This document shows positions 23,603-31,725 of a stretch of DNA of 40,443 bases, piece after piece (the first letter of the stretch is position 1; each line of letters begins with the position of its first letter). The translations under genes and the position numbers were made by a program. The notes beneath the pieces are model-generated. The model ran no database searches. It was not told the DNA's origin and saw nothing but the letters and a program-made list of their open reading frames with translations. The stretch spans positions 1 through 40,443 of the forward strand of contig SUWJ01000019.1 of assembly GCA_015061545.1 (NCBI GenBank). The letters are read 5' to 3'. This DNA comes from Lentisphaerota bacterium (GTDB lineage Bacteria; Verrucomicrobiota; Lentisphaeria; Victivallales; Victivallaceae).

Positions 23603-24384
23603 TCTGCATCTGCCCCGTCGTCTGTATCGCTGCCGTCGTAACTATCGTCAGCTTCGCCGTCTGCATCTTCATCGGCCGGTTCCCGCAACTCGATCAAACC
23701 TGTAAAATCGGATACGGTAAGTTTATAGATCAAACTGTTCATCTGCAGCGTAAGTTCGTGACTCAAACGCGCTGCTCCGCCACGGGTGTAGCGCCACAAT
23801 TCCAGACTCTCGCCGGAATCAGAATCTTCCTCTTCGGCTGCTTTGCCGAACTTGCTTAGTTTGCCGCTGTCGGAGGTGGGAAATAAATCCTCATCTTCTT
23901 CGCCATCGTCTTCGGGCAATTCAAACTGCACCTCCAGCTTTTCAGGGAAGCGCCATTCGGGAGCCTTCTTTTCGCGGTCAGAATCATCGTCCTGACGCTC
24001 GGAGTCTTCTTCCGCCGACTCTTCGTCATAGGACTTCAACTCCTCTTCCAGTTCCGGGTCGATCGCATCCAGCACCACATACGGCTTTTCATCATCGCCT
24101 TCCAGATCCTCCGCCAGCATGACAGACGAGCCATCACCCCATGAATCCAGAGTTTCTATACGGAACACCTTTTCTTCGGGATAAAACACCACCTTGCGCA
24201 CTTTACCATCCTGCATGGTTTCGGAACGCGCACGGGCGCAAAATACCTGAAAATCCTGCAATGCACGGCGGAATTCAGGTCCTCGGCGCTCGCGCCCGAT
24301 GTAAACACTCGACACGGCGGTCAGCAAAATAAGTATGGCAATGACCGCCGCCAGTTCGAGCAGCGTAAAGTGTCGGCAGCGCAA
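23599..24384 (-). CDS. gspH: Type II secretion minor pseudopilin GspH, unusually acidic
   Basis: The 261-residue protein starts MRCRHFTLLELAAVIAILILLTAVSSVYIG, with His at -1 and Glu at +5. The helix continues into FRRALQDFQVFCARARSETMQDGKVRKVVFYPEEKVFRI, which matches GspH after the transmembrane part. Typical GspH proteins have 150-200 residues. The excess here is a highly acidic insert (about 92-196) rich in runs of D and E, and an acidic tail (about 235-261). Between them LSHELTLQMNSLIYKLTVSDFTGLIEL looks like the usual last strands. It starts 5 nt after gspG and overlaps gspI. The role of the acidic parts is unknown. Confidence 0.8.
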   Translation of the reverse strand: MRCRHFTLLELAAVIAILILLTAVSSVYIGRERRGPEFRRALQDFQVFCARARSETMQDGKVRKVVFYPEEKVFRIETLDSWGDGSSVMLAEDLEGDDEKPYVVLDAIDPELEEELKSYDEESAEEDSERQDDDSDREKKAPEWRFPEKLEVQFELPEDDGEEDEDLFPTSDSGKLSKFGKAAEEEDSDSGESLELWRYTRGGAARLSHELTLQMNSLIYKLTVSDFTGLIELREPADEDADGEADDSYDGSDTDDGADAE

Positions 24385-24389
24385 AATAA

Positions 24390-24827
24390 TCAGTCTTCCT
24401 CTTCGACCCAGTTCACTATGTCGGCATTTTCGCCTTCGCCGCCTTCGGCACCGTCGGCACCGAAGCTGTAAAGATCATACTCGCCATGTTCACCGGGGCA
24501 GACATAGTTGTAGTCGTTGCCCCAGGGATCTTTGGGCACAGCGGGTTTGATGTAAGGACCGTCCCACTTTTCGTTATCGCTGACATTTTCCATCAGCGCC
24601 TGCAAACCTTCATCGCCGTCAGGATATTTACCCGTATCGAGCTTGTAATCGTTCAGCGCCTGTTCCAGCAGTTTGAGCTGAGTTTTAGCCGTGGAAATTC
24701 TGGCATTTTTGATATGCTTGAAAACCATCGGTGCAGCAAAACTTGCCAGCATCACCAGAATAACGATCACCACCATAAGTTCGGTCAGGGTAAAATTACG
24801 GCGGTTCATCTTGCGGAATTTTTTCAT
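24390..24827 (-). CDS. gspG: Type II secretion major pseudopilin GspG
   Basis: The 145-residue protein polymerises into the pseudopilus that drives substrates through the secretin. It has the leader MKKFRKMNRRN and then FTLTELMVVIVILVMLASFAAPMVFKHIKNARISTAKTQLKLLEQALNDYKLDTGKYPDGDEGLQALM. The helix and TGKYP-x-DEGLQAL are hallmarks of GspG. PYIKPAVPKDPWGNDYNYVCPGEHGEYDLYSFGADG is the typical calcium-site loop region. Asn replaces Gly at -1. The C-terminus is extra acidic (GEGENADIVNWVEEED). AAGGAG stands before the ATG, the best ribosome site in the operon, which suits the most abundant subunit. Confidence 0.95.
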   Translation of the reverse strand: MKKFRKMNRRNFTLTELMVVIVILVMLASFAAPMVFKHIKNARISTAKTQLKLLEQALNDYKLDTGKYPDGDEGLQALMENVSDNEKWDGPYIKPAVPKDPWGNDYNYVCPGEHGEYDLYSFGADGAEGGEGENADIVNWVEEED

Positions 24828-24853
24828 TTTAACATCTCCTTTTTTTAGATATT

Positions 24854-26056
24854 TTATGATTCTATTGAATTCAACTCCATAATAGCCATAAAGATCGCCA
24901 GCACCACGGTCATAACCACCAGCGCCAATGCCACGATCACCAGCGGTTCAAACATACTCAGCAGCCGCTTGATCTGGCGGCGGGTATCTTCTTCCACATG
25001 GGTTGCGGCTTTCATAAGCATATCGCCCGACGTACCGGATTCTTCGCCCACGCGCAACCGGCTGGCAAGCCCCTTGGGCAGATACTCATTATCTTCCAGC
25101 GAGCTGGAAAGTTTAAGCCCGCTTTTGAGTTTATTTTCCAGTTCGTTAAAGCTGCTGCGGATGATCGGATTCTGAATAACCCTTGTAGCAATGCGCACCG
25201 TCTTGATTATATCCACATGATTGCTGATCAGAATCGCCAGCGTGCGAACAAACTTGCCCATTTCCACAGCAATATGCAGCGAACCGATCAACGGCATACT
25301 CAAAAGAAAACGCGCCTTGAGTTCCGCCGTGCGCTCTTTGCCCAGCACTTTGCGGATCAGCACGCCGCCAAAAAGCAGCAGCACCACCAGCACACCGCCG
25401 CCGTAGATCATTGCATCGCTCAAATTCATCAAAAATACCATGGAGCCCGGCAGCGCCCGCCCCATATTCTGAAACTGCTCCACAAAGCGCGGCACAAAAA
25501 CCACAAACATCAGGATCGTAACTGCAATCGCCACCGCCAGCACCACGATCGGGTAAATCGAACTGGTAACGATAAAATCTTTGAGTTCGCGGCTCTCGGT
25601 CATAAACTTGCGCAATTCTTCCAGCACTTCAGGCAAGCGGCCGGTTTCTTCGCCGGTTTCGATCAAATTAGCGTAGTACCCCGGGAACAGCGAACCGTAA
25701 CTGCGGATCAATTCCGAAAATTTCCGCCCTTCGTGCAGCCCCTGCCGCAGCGATTGGATAAACTCCCGCTGCTCGTCTACTGTTGCGCCTTCAGCAATGA
25801 TCGCCAGCGAGCGCTCCAGCGGGATCGCCGAATTGAGCAGCGTTGCCAGCTGTTCGGTAAGATCCAGCACATCTATACGGCTGCGGCCGAACAGACTGCG
25901 CTCATTTTCAGCCGGATCGACTTCCCGTATGAATTTCACGGGCAGCAAGTTGATCCGCCGCATCTTCTGTTCGGCTTCGCGCTGATTTTCGGCCTCGATC
26001 GTTACCTCTTTGGCCTTCTCGCCGGGTGCGATTGCTTTGTATAAATATAATGCCAT
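24854..26056 (-). CDS. gspF: Type II secretion inner-membrane platform protein GspF
   Basis: The 400-residue protein is the polytopic platform component that couples the ATPase to pseudopilus assembly. It has the N-terminal MALYLYKAIAPGEKAKEVTIEAENQREAEQKMR strand-helix unit and DLTEQLATLLNSAIPLERSLAII, then two GspF helical bundles. Each bundle ends in hydrophobic helices (SSIYPIVVLAVAIAVTILMFVVFVPRFVEQF; ALALVVMTVVLAIFMAIMEL), with a third helix in GVLVVLLLFGGVLI. Between them are the conserved ETGEETGRLPEVLE and VGEESGTSGDMLMKAA. The length equals that of typical GspF. It follows gspE by 18 nt and precedes gspG by 26 nt. Confidence 0.95.
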   Translation of the reverse strand: MALYLYKAIAPGEKAKEVTIEAENQREAEQKMRRINLLPVKFIREVDPAENERSLFGRSRIDVLDLTEQLATLLNSAIPLERSLAIIAEGATVDEQREFIQSLRQGLHEGRKFSELIRSYGSLFPGYYANLIETGEETGRLPEVLEELRKFMTESRELKDFIVTSSIYPIVVLAVAIAVTILMFVVFVPRFVEQFQNMGRALPGSMVFLMNLSDAMIYGGGVLVVLLLFGGVLIRKVLGKERTAELKARFLLSMPLIGSLHIAVEMGKFVRTLAILISNHVDIIKTVRIATRVIQNPIIRSSFNELENKLKSGLKLSSSLEDNEYLPKGLASRLRVGEESGTSGDMLMKAATHVEEDTRRQIKRLLSMFEPLVIVALALVVMTVVLAIFMAIMELNSIES

Positions 26057-26074
26057 AGTCGATCGTTTTCAGAT

Positions 26075-27721
26075 TTATCCTTCAGAAGCCGAACGCAACA
26101 GTTCTTCTTCGGTAGTTATCCCCCGCGCAACCTTGTCGCGCCCATCTTCCAGCAGCGTTCTCATCCCGTTTTTGACGGCAATCGCTTCCAGCACCGAACT
26201 GGGCTGATTATGGCTGATCGCCTCGCGCAGTTCGTCGTTGACCCGCAGCAATTCGTAAATACCGGTCCGCCCGCGGAAACCCGTTGCGTTGCAATGACGG
26301 CAGCGGTTGCCCGGCATGGAGGTATCCACCCCCGTACCGTGGCAGACTGTACATACTTTGCGAACCAGACGCTGGGACATGACCCCGAACAGCGCCGACG
26401 CCACCAGAAATCCTTCCATATTCATATCGATCAGGCGGGTAACTGCCCCCACCGCATCGTTGGTATGCAATGTACTCAGCACCAAGTGACCGGTCAAAGC
26501 GGCGTTGATGGCAATATCCGCCGTTTCGCGGTCGCGGATTTCCCCCACCAGAATAACATCGGGGTCCTGACGCACAATGGAACGCAGCCCCGAAGCAAAG
26601 TCCACCCCGATCTGAGAGTTGACCTGCATCTGGCACAACCCGGGCATTTGATATTCCACCGGGTCTTCCACGGTAATGATCTTGCGTTTACGGTCGTTGA
26701 GCTGATTGATAACGCTGTAAAGCGTAGTCGTTTTGCCTGACCCGGTGGGGCCCACCACCAGGATCATACCGTGGGGCAGCTTGATCAATTCATTGAAATC
26801 CGCCAGCATCTCCGGCGAAAGGCCCAGTGCCCGCAAGTCGTATGCTACCGATGCCTTGTTGAGCAGACGCAGCACAATACTTTCGCCGGTCAGAATCGGA
26901 ATCGTGCTTACACGCATATCCAATTCTGTACGCCCCATCTGGAAGGTACAGCGTCCGTCCTGCGGCAGGCGGCTTTCGGCAATATTCAACCCCGCAATCA
27001 GTTTGATACGCGACGAAATAGCCGGAAAGTCCCGTACCGGTGCAGACATGATTTCGGTAAGCACCCCGTCTACCCGGCAGCGCACCACCACATTGTCTTC
27101 GCCGGGTTCAACGTGAATATCGCTGGCAGAAAGCTCCACCGCCCGGGCAAAAATATCGTTGACCATCCGCACGATCCGCGCTTCGCCGGCCATGCTGCGC
27201 AGCGCGTCTTCGCTGTCGGAATCGATCATCATATCATCGTCATTGTCTTTATATACGCTGCTGATCAAGCGCTCCAGCATAGTGCGGCGCACCAGCACAA
27301 AAGCCATCTGCTTTTTCAGCTGCCGCTGCATAAAATATGCGTTGTGCGACAGTTTATACGGATTGGCTGCGTAAACCTTGATCAGATCATCTTCCCACTC
27401 GGCGGGCATAACGGCATTTTCGCTCAGATACTCCGCCGAAAGCCCCGGATAACGCTCCGGCATCGCCAGCAATTCCTCATCGGGCAGTTCCACGCCGAAG
27501 GCTTCCACATAACGCGCCAGCAATTCCGCCTCGGTACACAAACCGTTCTCGACCAGCGCCACGTCGGCAGCCGAACGATCCATCCGGTTTTCTTCCAGCA
27601 AACGCGGATAATCTTCAAAGTCTGCCGTCAGTTTTTCCTGCAGAACTTTGAGCTTTGCCTCCACGTTTGACAAATCGCTGCAATAGGCTAATTGCAGATC
27701 TTCATTGTCGCTTCTGTACAT
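26075..27721 (-). CDS. gspE: Type II secretion assembly ATPase GspE
   Basis: This cytoplasmic hexameric ATPase powers pseudopilus growth. From the chosen ATG it has about 548 residues. An N-terminal domain comes first, then ASDIHVEPGEDNVVVRCRVDG (the CTE-like second domain), Walker A GPTGSGKTT (about 324-332), the Asp box VEDPVEY, Walker B PDVILVGEIRD and the His box STLHTNDA. A zinc-binding CTVC-13-CRHC motif lies at about 457-477. These four Cys are characteristic of GspE/PilB. A longer frame begins at 27766, inside gspD; AAGGA 8 nt before 27721 and a 10-nt gap to the gspD stop support the shorter form. Confidence 0.95.
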   Translation of the reverse strand: MYRSDNEDLQLAYCSDLSNVEAKLKVLQEKLTADFEDYPRLLEENRMDRSAADVALVENGLCTEAELLARYVEAFGVELPDEELLAMPERYPGLSAEYLSENAVMPAEWEDDLIKVYAANPYKLSHNAYFMQRQLKKQMAFVLVRRTMLERLISSVYKDNDDDMMIDSDSEDALRSMAGEARIVRMVNDIFARAVELSASDIHVEPGEDNVVVRCRVDGVLTEIMSAPVRDFPAISSRIKLIAGLNIAESRLPQDGRCTFQMGRTELDMRVSTIPILTGESIVLRLLNKASVAYDLRALGLSPEMLADFNELIKLPHGMILVVGPTGSGKTTTLYSVINQLNDRKRKIITVEDPVEYQMPGLCQMQVNSQIGVDFASGLRSIVRQDPDVILVGEIRDRETADIAINAALTGHLVLSTLHTNDAVGAVTRLIDMNMEGFLVASALFGVMSQRLVRKVCTVCHGTGVDTSMPGNRCRHCNATGFRGRTGIYELLRVNDELREAISHNQPSSVLEAIAVKNGMRTLLEDGRDKVARGITTEEELLRSASEG

Positions 27722-27731
27722 CTTTATATCC

Positions 27732-30287
27732 TTACTTCGCGGAATCAGCGCTCTTGGCACTTTCAACTTTTACATCGTTGGCGGCAGCCGGAGCTTCTGC
27801 GCTCTTTTCAGCAGCTTTCTCAACAGCCTTGGCGGCGGCTTCTTCAGCAGCTTTTTCAGCAGCTTTTTCAGCATCGCGTTTGGCTTCTTCAGCAGCTTTT
27901 TCAGCATCGCGTTTGGCTTTTTCGGCAGCCTTTTCTTTGCGGATACGTTCTTCGCGTTCCATATCAGCCTTGTGCGCATCGGCAATTTCGCCTTCAAACA
28001 CGCTCAATGCCTTGACCGCTTCGTTGTAGCGCTTGATCATATCTTCGACCTTACCCTTTTCGTCCACAATGTAACCCGTGACCAGCACCAGCATTTCGGT
28101 ACGGCCCTTGGAACGCTTGGTATTGCCGAACAGACGGCCCAGGAAAGGAATGTCAGAGATGATCGGGATCGAATCCAGATCGTCCGCCACTTTTTCCTGG
28201 ATCATACCGCCCATGACCATGGTTTTGCCGTTGGCAATGGTCATGGCAGTTTCGATTTCGCGTTTCTGGATAACGGGTGTATCCTTGGCGGTCGAAATGG
28301 TGTTGGTGACCGCTTCGGAGATTTCCTGTTTGATTTCCAGCGAAATAAGATCGCTGCTGGTGACCTGCGGAGTCATGGTCATAATGATACCCGTTTCACG
28401 GTACTGGTAGGAGTTGGTCACCTGTCCGGCGATAGATTCGGAACTGCTTACCGAACCGGTTACCAGCGGCACCGAGTCCCCGATCTGGATCGTAGCTTCG
28501 GTATTGCTGGTTACCAGCAGCTGCGGACTGGAGATGATCTTGACCTTGTTGCGGGTCGCCAATGCGCGGATATAAGCAAACTTTTCTTCCGGATTATTGG
28601 GGTTGGCAATGTAGAAATTCGCCCCCGTATCGGTACCCTTGCCGGGATTCAGCTGGCTGTACTGCGTACCGAATGTATTCAGCGTGCCGCCGCCCGAACC
28701 CTTGAAGTTGAATTCCACGCCGAACTCATCGCCGTCATCCAGCGAAACTTCCACGATCAACACCTGCAGCAGCACCTGCGCCGGCACCGAGTCCAAACGG
28801 TCCAGCAGCGCCTTCATCACCCGGTAAACCCGCGGAGTGGTACGGATGATCAACCGGTTGTAGATACCGTCGGAGAAAATACGCACCGGCGTCGTAAAGA
28901 TATTTGAACGCACCGTGGTAGTGGTATTCAAGTCATTGTTGGTACCTGCACGGGTAAACTGAGCGCTGCCCGAAGAACCGTTATTGGCAACCTTGGTGGT
29001 CAGCGTGGAGAGGTTTTGAGTACGGCTGTTGCCGCTGGAGGAATCCACCACCAGCGAACTGCCCTGAGTGGTAAAGACCACCGAAAGCGCCTGCGCCAGC
29101 TGACCGGCTTTGCCATTGGCTACTTTATATACATAGACCCGTTCTTCTTCATCGCTTTCAGTCGAATCCAGCGTTGCCACCCATTGACGCAGCAGCGCCA
29201 GCGCTTCATCTGTCGCAGCCGAAGCCACCAGCAGCTGCAACCGGTCAATACTGGTCAGATAGATCGATCCGGGAGTTTCACCACGGGTGTTGGGTGTAGC
29301 CAACGTAAAGCCGAGTACCGGCAAAATCTGGGACAAATCCGCCGCTACCTTGCTGGGCTGCACATTCACACAGGGCAATACGACCCGCGGCCAATTTCTC
29401 CGTCCCGGCTGGTCAATAAGTTCGAGGATCGAAAGCAGTTTAGGTATATTTTCGCTGTTATCCCACATAATCAGCATATTGGGGCGCCAATTCTGCAAAA
29501 TGCCGCCGCCGGGGAATGTAAAGTGGTGCAAAATATTATTCGCTTCGCCGGCAGTAATGTTTTTAAGCGAATAGATTACTACTTCGCTGTTGCCTTCGCC
29601 ATCGTTGGCAATACGCATTTCAGGCTGACGGGCATTATACCCTGCACTCATGATCCGCAACAGCTGACTGTTTTCATCCCGATAAGCCGCCAGATGCGAC
29701 ATTTGCAGCATACGATCAAACACCTCCCACAATTCGCGGCGGGTCATGGTCGAATTTATATTTACGGTCGATACGCTCCGCAAACCGCTGTCTGCCACAT
29801 AGTTGAACTCCAGAATATCCGCAAACGCCTGCAGAACATCCAGAATCGGCGCGGAAGTAAAATTGATCGACACTTCGATTTCTTCATCGGCATCAAAGAG
29901 AATAAAATCTTCGTAGTAGCGGGATTTACGCGCACCGGGCTCTTTATTCTTTTCGTTCTGCTTTTCAGCAAAACTCTTTTCGGTCAAATCTTTATACGGC
30001 TCTTCCGACAAAGCCTTCGCCTGTTTATCCAGTTTTTCGCTGAGCTTGCCCGTGGTGTTTATTTCCACTTCTTCGGGCTTTGACGGGTCAGGTTCTTTAT
30101 ACTTTTCGGAATTATTGCGCTCCACAAAGTCAAATTTGCGGTCAGGATCGTTACTCTTTTCCTTCTGCAAATCGTTTTGCAATTCGCTGATGGCTTCGCA
30201 GCTGGTCAGGAGCGGCAGCAGTGCCAGCCCCAGCAGCGTAATTGCCAGCCGGAGTGATTTTCTTTTGGAGATCGTTTGAACAACCAT
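27732..30287 (-). CDS. gspD: Type II secretion outer-membrane secretin GspD (predicted lipoprotein)
   Basis: The 851-residue subunit forms the outer-membrane channel. The signal sequence ends LALLPLLTSC, a lipobox with Cys at residue 30, so the protein should be acylated. After a charged linker, ASINFTSAPILDVLQAFADILEFNYVADSGL-like sequence (about 140-175) forms the N0 domain. N1-N3 repeats follow, then the secretin domain (about 540-760) with VPAQVLLQVLIVEVSLDDGDEFGV, QIGDSVPLVTG and VMGGMIQEKVADDLDSIPIISDIPFLGRLFGN. The last 90 residues are an Ala/Lys/Glu-rich predicted coil beyond the usual end, partly encoded by a 33-bp tandem repeat. AGGGA precedes the ATG. Confidence 0.95.
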   Translation of the reverse strand: MVVQTISKRKSLRLAITLLGLALLPLLTSCEAISELQNDLQKEKSNDPDRKFDFVERNNSEKYKEPDPSKPEEVEINTTGKLSEKLDKQAKALSEEPYKDLTEKSFAEKQNEKNKEPGARKSRYYEDFILFDADEEIEVSINFTSAPILDVLQAFADILEFNYVADSGLRSVSTVNINSTMTRRELWEVFDRMLQMSHLAAYRDENSQLLRIMSAGYNARQPEMRIANDGEGNSEVVIYSLKNITAGEANNILHHFTFPGGGILQNWRPNMLIMWDNSENIPKLLSILELIDQPGRRNWPRVVLPCVNVQPSKVAADLSQILPVLGFTLATPNTRGETPGSIYLTSIDRLQLLVASAATDEALALLRQWVATLDSTESDEEERVYVYKVANGKAGQLAQALSVVFTTQGSSLVVDSSSGNSRTQNLSTLTTKVANNGSSGSAQFTRAGTNNDLNTTTTVRSNIFTTPVRIFSDGIYNRLIIRTTPRVYRVMKALLDRLDSVPAQVLLQVLIVEVSLDDGDEFGVEFNFKGSGGGTLNTFGTQYSQLNPGKGTDTGANFYIANPNNPEEKFAYIRALATRNKVKIISSPQLLVTSNTEATIQIGDSVPLVTGSVSSSESIAGQVTNSYQYRETGIIMTMTPQVTSSDLISLEIKQEISEAVTNTISTAKDTPVIQKREIETAMTIANGKTMVMGGMIQEKVADDLDSIPIISDIPFLGRLFGNTKRSKGRTEMLVLVTGYIVDEKGKVEDMIKRYNEAVKALSVFEGEIADAHKADMEREERIRKEKAAEKAKRDAEKAAEEAKRDAEKAAEKAAEEAAAKAVEKAAEKSAEAPAAANDVKVESAKSADSAK
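27855..27919. repeat. 33-bp tandem repeat inside the gspD 3' end
   Basis: A 32-bp segment (27855-27886) recurs identically at 27888-27919, a 33-bp period that encodes 11 residues of the Ala/Lys/Glu tail (unit EAKRDAEKAAE). Such a repeat can gain or lose units by slippage without shifting frame. Confidence 0.85.
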
Positions 30288-30343
30288 TTTTTCTTCCCTG
30301 TTTTTATATGAATTTTTATTTTTATTGCTAATATCAACTAACT

Positions 30344-31006
30344 TTACCGACGGCGACGATTGCTTGAACCACCCCGGGATGAACCACCGCTATCGCGCAT
30401 CATCTGCATCATATCGCGGTTCTGACGCTGCTGCAAGCCAATAGACTGACGCATCAGATCCAACATCTGCTGCATCTGATTGGGCTGACTGCGCCGCGCT
30501 GCCGCCTTGGGGAACATATCCGACGGCTTTACCATATCCAGCGTCATCTTGCTCGCACCACGGGTGAACATTGCCTGCGAACTCGTAAGCGTGGTCAGCG
30601 TGTAACCATTCGGCAGCGATTCGCCCAGCTTATAGTATTGTTTCATCCGCTCCTGGCCCTGACGGACTCCGCCCTGCACCAGGATCAAAGCCCCGCGGGT
30701 ATCGCCAATGTTATAAATGCCCACGAGTTTGTAAGTTGCTCCGCGTCCGGAAATCATACCGCCTGAACGCTGCGGATCAAAAACATTCTTTTTCAGGATC
30801 AGATCAGTAGCCGCGCTGCCTGACGGGAACTGCACCATCGATACTGCTGGCATTGCGGTTGACCCCGATTTAGCTTCACTCTTCCGCGAAGATTTCTTTT
30901 TGCCGACCTCCAAACTATTTTTACCGGAATCAGTAGCCGCGCTCCACAGCGACAATGCCAGCAGAAAAGCCAGTACACAATTTATTGCAATCAGGAGTTT
31001 TCTCAT
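30344..31006 (-). CDS. gspC: Type II secretion protein GspC with a Met/Gln/Arg-rich tail
   Basis: The 220-residue bitopic inner-membrane protein should link the platform to the secretin. It has one N-terminal helix (LIAINCVLAFLLALSLW), then a basic/Ser linker. An HR-type domain follows (about 66-165: LILKKNVFDPQR, TYKLVGIYNIGDTRGALILVQ, YYKLGESLPNGYTLTTLTSSQAMFTRGASKMTLDM). The N-terminal VFDPQR and the KLVG...GALI strands match GspC's homology region. There is no PDZ domain. Instead the C-terminus is a low-complexity tail (about 175-220) rich in Gln, Met and finally Gly, Ser and Arg. The start overlaps the gspM stop (ATGA). Confidence 0.8.
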   Translation of the reverse strand: MRKLLIAINCVLAFLLALSLWSAATDSGKNSLEVGKKKSSRKSEAKSGSTAMPAVSMVQFPSGSAATDLILKKNVFDPQRSGGMISGRGATYKLVGIYNIGDTRGALILVQGGVRQGQERMKQYYKLGESLPNGYTLTTLTSSQAMFTRGASKMTLDMVKPSDMFPKAAARRSQPNQMQQMLDLMRQSIGLQQRQNRDMMQMMRDSGGSSRGGSSNRRRR

Positions 31007-31725
31007 TTTGCCACCCCGCTTTCTGCCGTTGCCGGAGCCGTTGCTGCCGCAGGTGTAGTGGCAACAGCTGCACTGTTTTCAGTTGCCGGCGGAGCTGTAA
31101 CAGCATTGCCCGATCCATCCAGCACCTGCGGCGGCGGCAGCGATGTTTCGTCGTTGGCACAGCGCAGCGTACCGTTGAACATCACTCCGTTTACCCCGAA
31201 CATATTCACCATACGGCAATCGAACCGTTTCCAGTAAAGCTGCGGTTTGATCTGTTCAACTGCCGTCAGAAACTTCATCAGCATATCAAGATCGGCGGAA
31301 AGAGATACATCCACTTCCAGCAGCGATATGGTTTCGTTAAAACTATTCCTGCGCACCGTGCTTATATTGTTTAAACGCAAGTCCAGATCTTTGGCTGCCT
31401 TTTCGATACTTTCGCGCAACACCACCTCGGGGACGCCGTGTTCAGCGGCTTTCCACGCGCCATCGCGCTGACCTTCTGCCTGCTTGCGGACATTATCCAG
31501 ACTCTTCATCTCCAGCTCCATTTCCTCAATGTTCTGCTGAAGTTTTTTGATATTGCGTTCCAATGCTGCCTTGCCGGCTTCGCTGGGGAAAATACTGCCC
31601 AGGCTGCCGCCGAATTGAATCAGCAGCACGATCACGCTCAAAACTCCCCCCAGCGCACAAAATGTCAGCTGCCCGTGGCGGGATTTCCAGAAATCTTTGC
31701 TTGTTATATTGAATTTACTGCTCAT
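31003..31725 (-). CDS. gspM: Type II secretion platform protein GspM-like
   Basis: The 240-residue protein has a short cytoplasmic end, one membrane helix (LTFCALGGVLSVIVLLIQFGGSL, about 20-42) and a coiled coil (AALERNIKKLQQNIEEMELEMKSLDNVRKQAEGQR). A ferredoxin-like domain follows (VVLRESIEKAAKDLDLRLNNISTVRR, ISLLEVDVSLSADLDMLMKFLTAVEQIKPQLYWKRFDCRM). This is the PilO/GspM layout; the protein pairs with GspL in the inner membrane. The last 45 residues are an Ala/Pro/Thr-rich tail without known function. Both ends overlap neighbours by ATGA. The sequence would also fit PilO, but the operon context decides for GspM. Confidence 0.8.
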   Translation of the reverse strand: MSSKFNITSKDFWKSRHGQLTFCALGGVLSVIVLLIQFGGSLGSIFPSEAGKAALERNIKKLQQNIEEMELEMKSLDNVRKQAEGQRDGAWKAAEHGVPEVVLRESIEKAAKDLDLRLNNISTVRRNSFNETISLLEVDVSLSADLDMLMKFLTAVEQIKPQLYWKRFDCRMVNMFGVNGVMFNGTLRCANDETSLPPPQVLDGSGNAVTAPPATENSAAVATTPAAATAPATAESGVAK

